A program made the position numbers and the translations under genes. A DNA stretch of 14,647 bases from Cyanobacteria bacterium UBA947 (GTDB taxonomy: Bacteria > Cyanobacteriota > Vampirovibrionia > Gastranaerophilales > Gastranaerophilaceae), in assembly GCA_002293275.1 (NCBI GenBank), contig DBCX01000005.1:1-14647 (forward strand). Direction: 5' to 3'. Positions 12,809-14,647 of the stretch are shown in pieces. Each line of letters starts with the position of its first letter. The stretch's first letter is position 1. Below the pieces are notes generated by a model. It saw only the letters and a list, made by a program, of their open reading frames with translations. It did no database searches and was not told the origin of the DNA.

Positions 12809-13834
12809 CTATACGTTGTATTCCAGCCACTTGCCTTCTTTTTTAATATATTCATAGATATAGCATTTTGCGCACGGATTTTTTTTATTCTCCGGCGCCT
12901 GACCGATGAGCATTTTTTTTGCGTACAAATAATCCGATTTATTCAGCGCTTTTGTCAGTCCTTGCTTGAACGCATTCCCTTTAAAGAACCCGTAATGGTT
13001 ACAGCAGCAGCCGAGCAGCTGTCCGTCAAAGCTGATTAACGGCCTGTTCCAAAGCTGGTCGCAGGTTTGCGCAGAAGGCGCGGTATCCGCTTGTGAAAAA
13101 TCACCGCCCGGCTTGTAGAGCTCTTTTTTCACAATTTTCATATCCTCTTTTTTTATCGGCGAATATTCCGGGCGAAAATTAGGTACGCAAAAAATCCCTA
13201 TTTTCAACTTCCCGGCAATTTTTCTTGCCTTTGGAATATCTGAAAGATTGTGGCCGAACATTATATATTTCCAGGCGATTGCAGGGTAGGGACTGTTGTA
13301 TTGCGCTTTATAGGCGTTAATTTTTTTGATATTTGCGATAACTTTTTTAAAATCGCCGCCGCGGCGGTAGATTGAATAAACTTCCTGACTTGCACCGTCA
13401 ATTGAAAAAACTATATCCCGGAATTGGTATTTTACAAGCGCTTCGGCCAGTTCATCGCTGACAGTGTTGCCGTTCACCCCGCCAAACGCCGTCAACGTGA
13501 TATTTTTTTCGTGCGCATATTTTATTATATCAATCAACTCGGGGTTCAAAAATATCTCACCGTTGTTTGCCAGTTCAATATCTTCAACCGTGTTTTCATC
13601 AACAAATTTTTTAAAATCCTTGAACTTCAAATAACCAAAGTGGTTGTATTGTTTTATGAACCCCTTTGACGGGCACGCCGGGCAATCCAGCTGGCACATT
13701 GTACACGCATCTATCCTGAATTTGGTCGGCAGATTTGAGGCCGCAAAAGCGCGCGGAAATGTACCGCAAAGCGCACACGCTCCGAGCAGACCTGTTGTTT
13801 TTATGAAGCTGCGCCGGCTTATATTTTTACACAT
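12809..13834 (-). CDS. Radical SAM/SPASM protein with twin-arginine (Tat) signal
   Basis: The 341-residue product opens with SRRSFIK (residues 6-12), a near-consensus Tat motif, then a hydrophobic stretch to about 26 and an A-F-A cleavage site near 31; LLGAC at 16-20 could instead be a lipobox. The radical SAM core follows with C47-x3-C51-x2-C54 for a 4Fe-4S cluster, an extra C44, and a typical SIDGASQEVY stretch at 144-153. The C-terminal SPASM-like region has C258, C276-C278, C321 and C324 for auxiliary clusters. Such enzymes modify peptides or sugars; the substrate is unknown. ATG 13834 overlaps the upstream paralogue's stop by eight bases; a TTG at 13843 is an alternative with better spacing to AGAGGAAGGGG (13860-13850). 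Both keep the Tat motif. Confidence 0.85.
   Translation of the reverse strand: MCKNISRRSFIKTTGLLGACALCGTFPRAFAASNLPTKFRIDACTMCQLDCPACPSKGFIKQYNHFGYLKFKDFKKFVDENTVEDIELANNGEIFLNPELIDIIKYAHEKNITLTAFGGVNGNTVSDELAEALVKYQFRDIVFSIDGASQEVYSIYRRGGDFKKVIANIKKINAYKAQYNSPYPAIAWKYIMFGHNLSDIPKARKIAGKLKIGIFCVPNFRPEYSPIKKEDMKIVKKELYKPGGDFSQADTAPSAQTCDQLWNRPLISFDGQLLGCCCNHYGFFKGNAFKQGLTKALNKSDYLYAKKMLIGQAPENKKNPCAKCYIYEYIKKEGKWLEYNV
13315..13401. repeat. Near-identical DNA block shared by the two radical SAM genes, copy 1
   Basis: By eye, these 87 bases match 14333-14419 with four mismatches (13346, 13349, 13376, 13394), including runs of 31 and 26 identical bases. Synonymous positions are conserved too, more than the protein similarity over the rest of the genes would predict. 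The block encodes the SIDGASQEVYS-RRGGDF region. Confidence 0.8.
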
Positions 13835-14647
13835 TCGGGTCAAGCCAAACCCCTTCCTCTTTCATCATCTTATATGTGTGGCAGGTCGTGCAGGGGATAC
13901 CTTGTTTTTCCGGAACTTTTCCGGCGAGCATTTTTTTTGCGTACAAATAATCCGCACTGTTCAAGGCTTTCTTCAACCCCTGTTTGAACACATTTGCCTG
14001 ATAGAACCCCTGGTTGCAGCAGCAGCCAAGCAACTGCCCGTCAAAGCTGATTTGCGGCTGGTTGAACATAGCATCGCAAATAACGGCTTTATCTTTTATA
14101 TCGCCCATAAGATCCCAGCTCATCTTGTCAGAGCTCAATTCTTTTTGCACAAACTCTTTGTCTTTCTCTGCTATCGGAGAATATTGCGGCGTAAAATTCA
14201 CACTGTACTGCCAGTACATCCCCAAATCCGCCGCCATTTTTTTGGCTTTCAACATATCGCACACGTTGTGGCCAAAAATTATATATTTCCAGCCAAGTTC
14301 GGGATATTGGCTTTTGTATTGCGCCTTGTATTCGTTAATTTTTTTGATATTTGCGATAACTTTGTTGAAATCGCCGCCGCGGCGGTAGATTGAGTAAACT
14401 TCCTGACTTGCGCCGTCAAGCGAAAACAGGAGGCTTCTGACCTGATATTTTACAAGCGCCTCGGCCATCTCATCTGTGATTGCGTTGCCGTTCACCCCGC
14501 CGTAGACTGTTAACGTAATATTTTTTTCGTTCGCATATTTTATTATATCAATCAGTTCAGGGTTCAAAAATATCTCACCGTTGTTTGAAATCTCAATTTC
14601 TGTCACAGTATTTTCATCCACAAATTTTTTGAAATCTTTGAACTTCA
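13827..14647 (-). CDS. Radical SAM/SPASM paralogue, 5' part missing beyond window edge
   Basis: The reading frame is open to the right edge and matches the downstream paralogue from its residue 70 (K-F-K-D-F-K-K-F) onward, so about 70 N-terminal residues, including the expected CxxxCxxC and any signal peptide, lie outside. Do not take the GTG at 14621 as its start. The visible part carries the core strands with SLDGASQEVYS and RRGGDF, then the SPASM-like CDAMFNQPQISFDGQLLGCCC region and a final C-T-T-C. Similarity to the neighbour is very high in the first half and lower near the middle, which suggests tandem duplication with partial gene conversion. Its stop overlaps the start of the 12809-13834 gene, so they form one operon. 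Confidence 0.85.
   Translation of the reverse strand, partial: KFKDFKKFVDENTVTEIEISNNGEIFLNPELIDIIKYANEKNITLTVYGGVNGNAITDEMAEALVKYQVRSLLFSLDGASQEVYSIYRRGGDFNKVIANIKKINEYKAQYKSQYPELGWKYIIFGHNVCDMLKAKKMAADLGMYWQYSVNFTPQYSPIAEKDKEFVQKELSSDKMSWDLMGDIKDKAVICDAMFNQPQISFDGQLLGCCCNQGFYQANVFKQGLKKALNSADYLYAKKMLAGKVPEKQGIPCTTCHTYKMMKEEGVWLDPNV
14333..14419. repeat. Near-identical DNA block shared by the two radical SAM genes, copy 2
   Basis: This is the partner of 13315-13401 at a constant offset of 1018 bases. A second similar block, at about 13501-13572 and 14519-14590, keeps the same offset, so the two genes align without gaps here. Confidence 0.8.

Noticed and set aside
12804..12817. Small inverted repeat (AACGT/ACGTT) between convergent stop codons
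   Set aside because: The 5-base arms are short and there is no T-run, so a terminator is not supported.
13355..13366. Twelve-base GC palindrome (CCGCCGCGGCGG), also in the paralogue
   Set aside because: It is explained by coding for the conserved Arg-Arg-Gly-Gly in both paralogues; nothing else suggests a binding site.
13644..14393. Long plus-strand ORF opposite the radical SAM genes
   Set aside because: It is a mirror of two clearly homologous radical SAM coding regions; its repeated segments simply reflect the paralogue duplication.

Overview
This window comes from a bacterial chromosome. It begins with the first bases of a 16S rRNA gene, read leftwards and cut by the left edge, and carries fifteen protein-coding genes with ordinary bacterial promoters and Shine-Dalgarno sites. 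The likely source is a gut-type, non-photosynthetic relative of cyanobacteria (Vampirovibrionia/Gastranaerophilales-like). The grounds are an S-layer-homology (SLH) protein, small proteins with a short '(S/N)FG' element near the N-terminus, and a cyanobacterial-style serine operon using a class V aminotransferase. This placement is inference; the 16S fragment is too short to test it.

Layout. (1) 1-377: 16S rRNA 5' end on the minus strand with its leader and a strong promoter, divergent from a small exported coiled-coil protein (378-734). That gene ends at a bidirectional terminator. (2) 779-3017, minus strand: a tightly packed three-gene operon of unknown function. It encodes a CxHx6CxxC protein, a four-helix membrane protein built by internal duplication, and a small helical protein. 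A roughly 125-nt leader in front has complementary ends and could switch access to the ribosome binding site. (3) 3226-5696, plus strand: an SLH protein, then two overlapping small genes whose products carry the FG element. (4) 5683-7557, minus strand: a 624-aa P-loop protein (DUF4914-like), probably translated from a leaderless mRNA. (5) 7637-10964, plus strand: a complete phosphorylated serine pathway as three overlapping genes (class V aminotransferase, SerA, SerB). (6) 10993-14647: two tandem FkbM-type methyltransferases on the plus strand facing two tandem radical SAM/SPASM proteins on the minus strand; the last is cut by the right edge.

The most unusual part is region 6. Both methyltransferases start with a hydrophobic export or anchor segment, and the complete radical SAM protein starts with a near-consensus twin-arginine (Tat) signal. 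Both enzyme families depend on S-adenosylmethionine, which is normally cytosolic. The cluster therefore suggests either SAM-dependent chemistry at or beyond the membrane, or reuse of these folds without SAM. The second most interesting item is the candidate cis-regulatory RNA at 3018-3143. No insertion sequences, CRISPR arrays, tRNAs or phage genes were seen.
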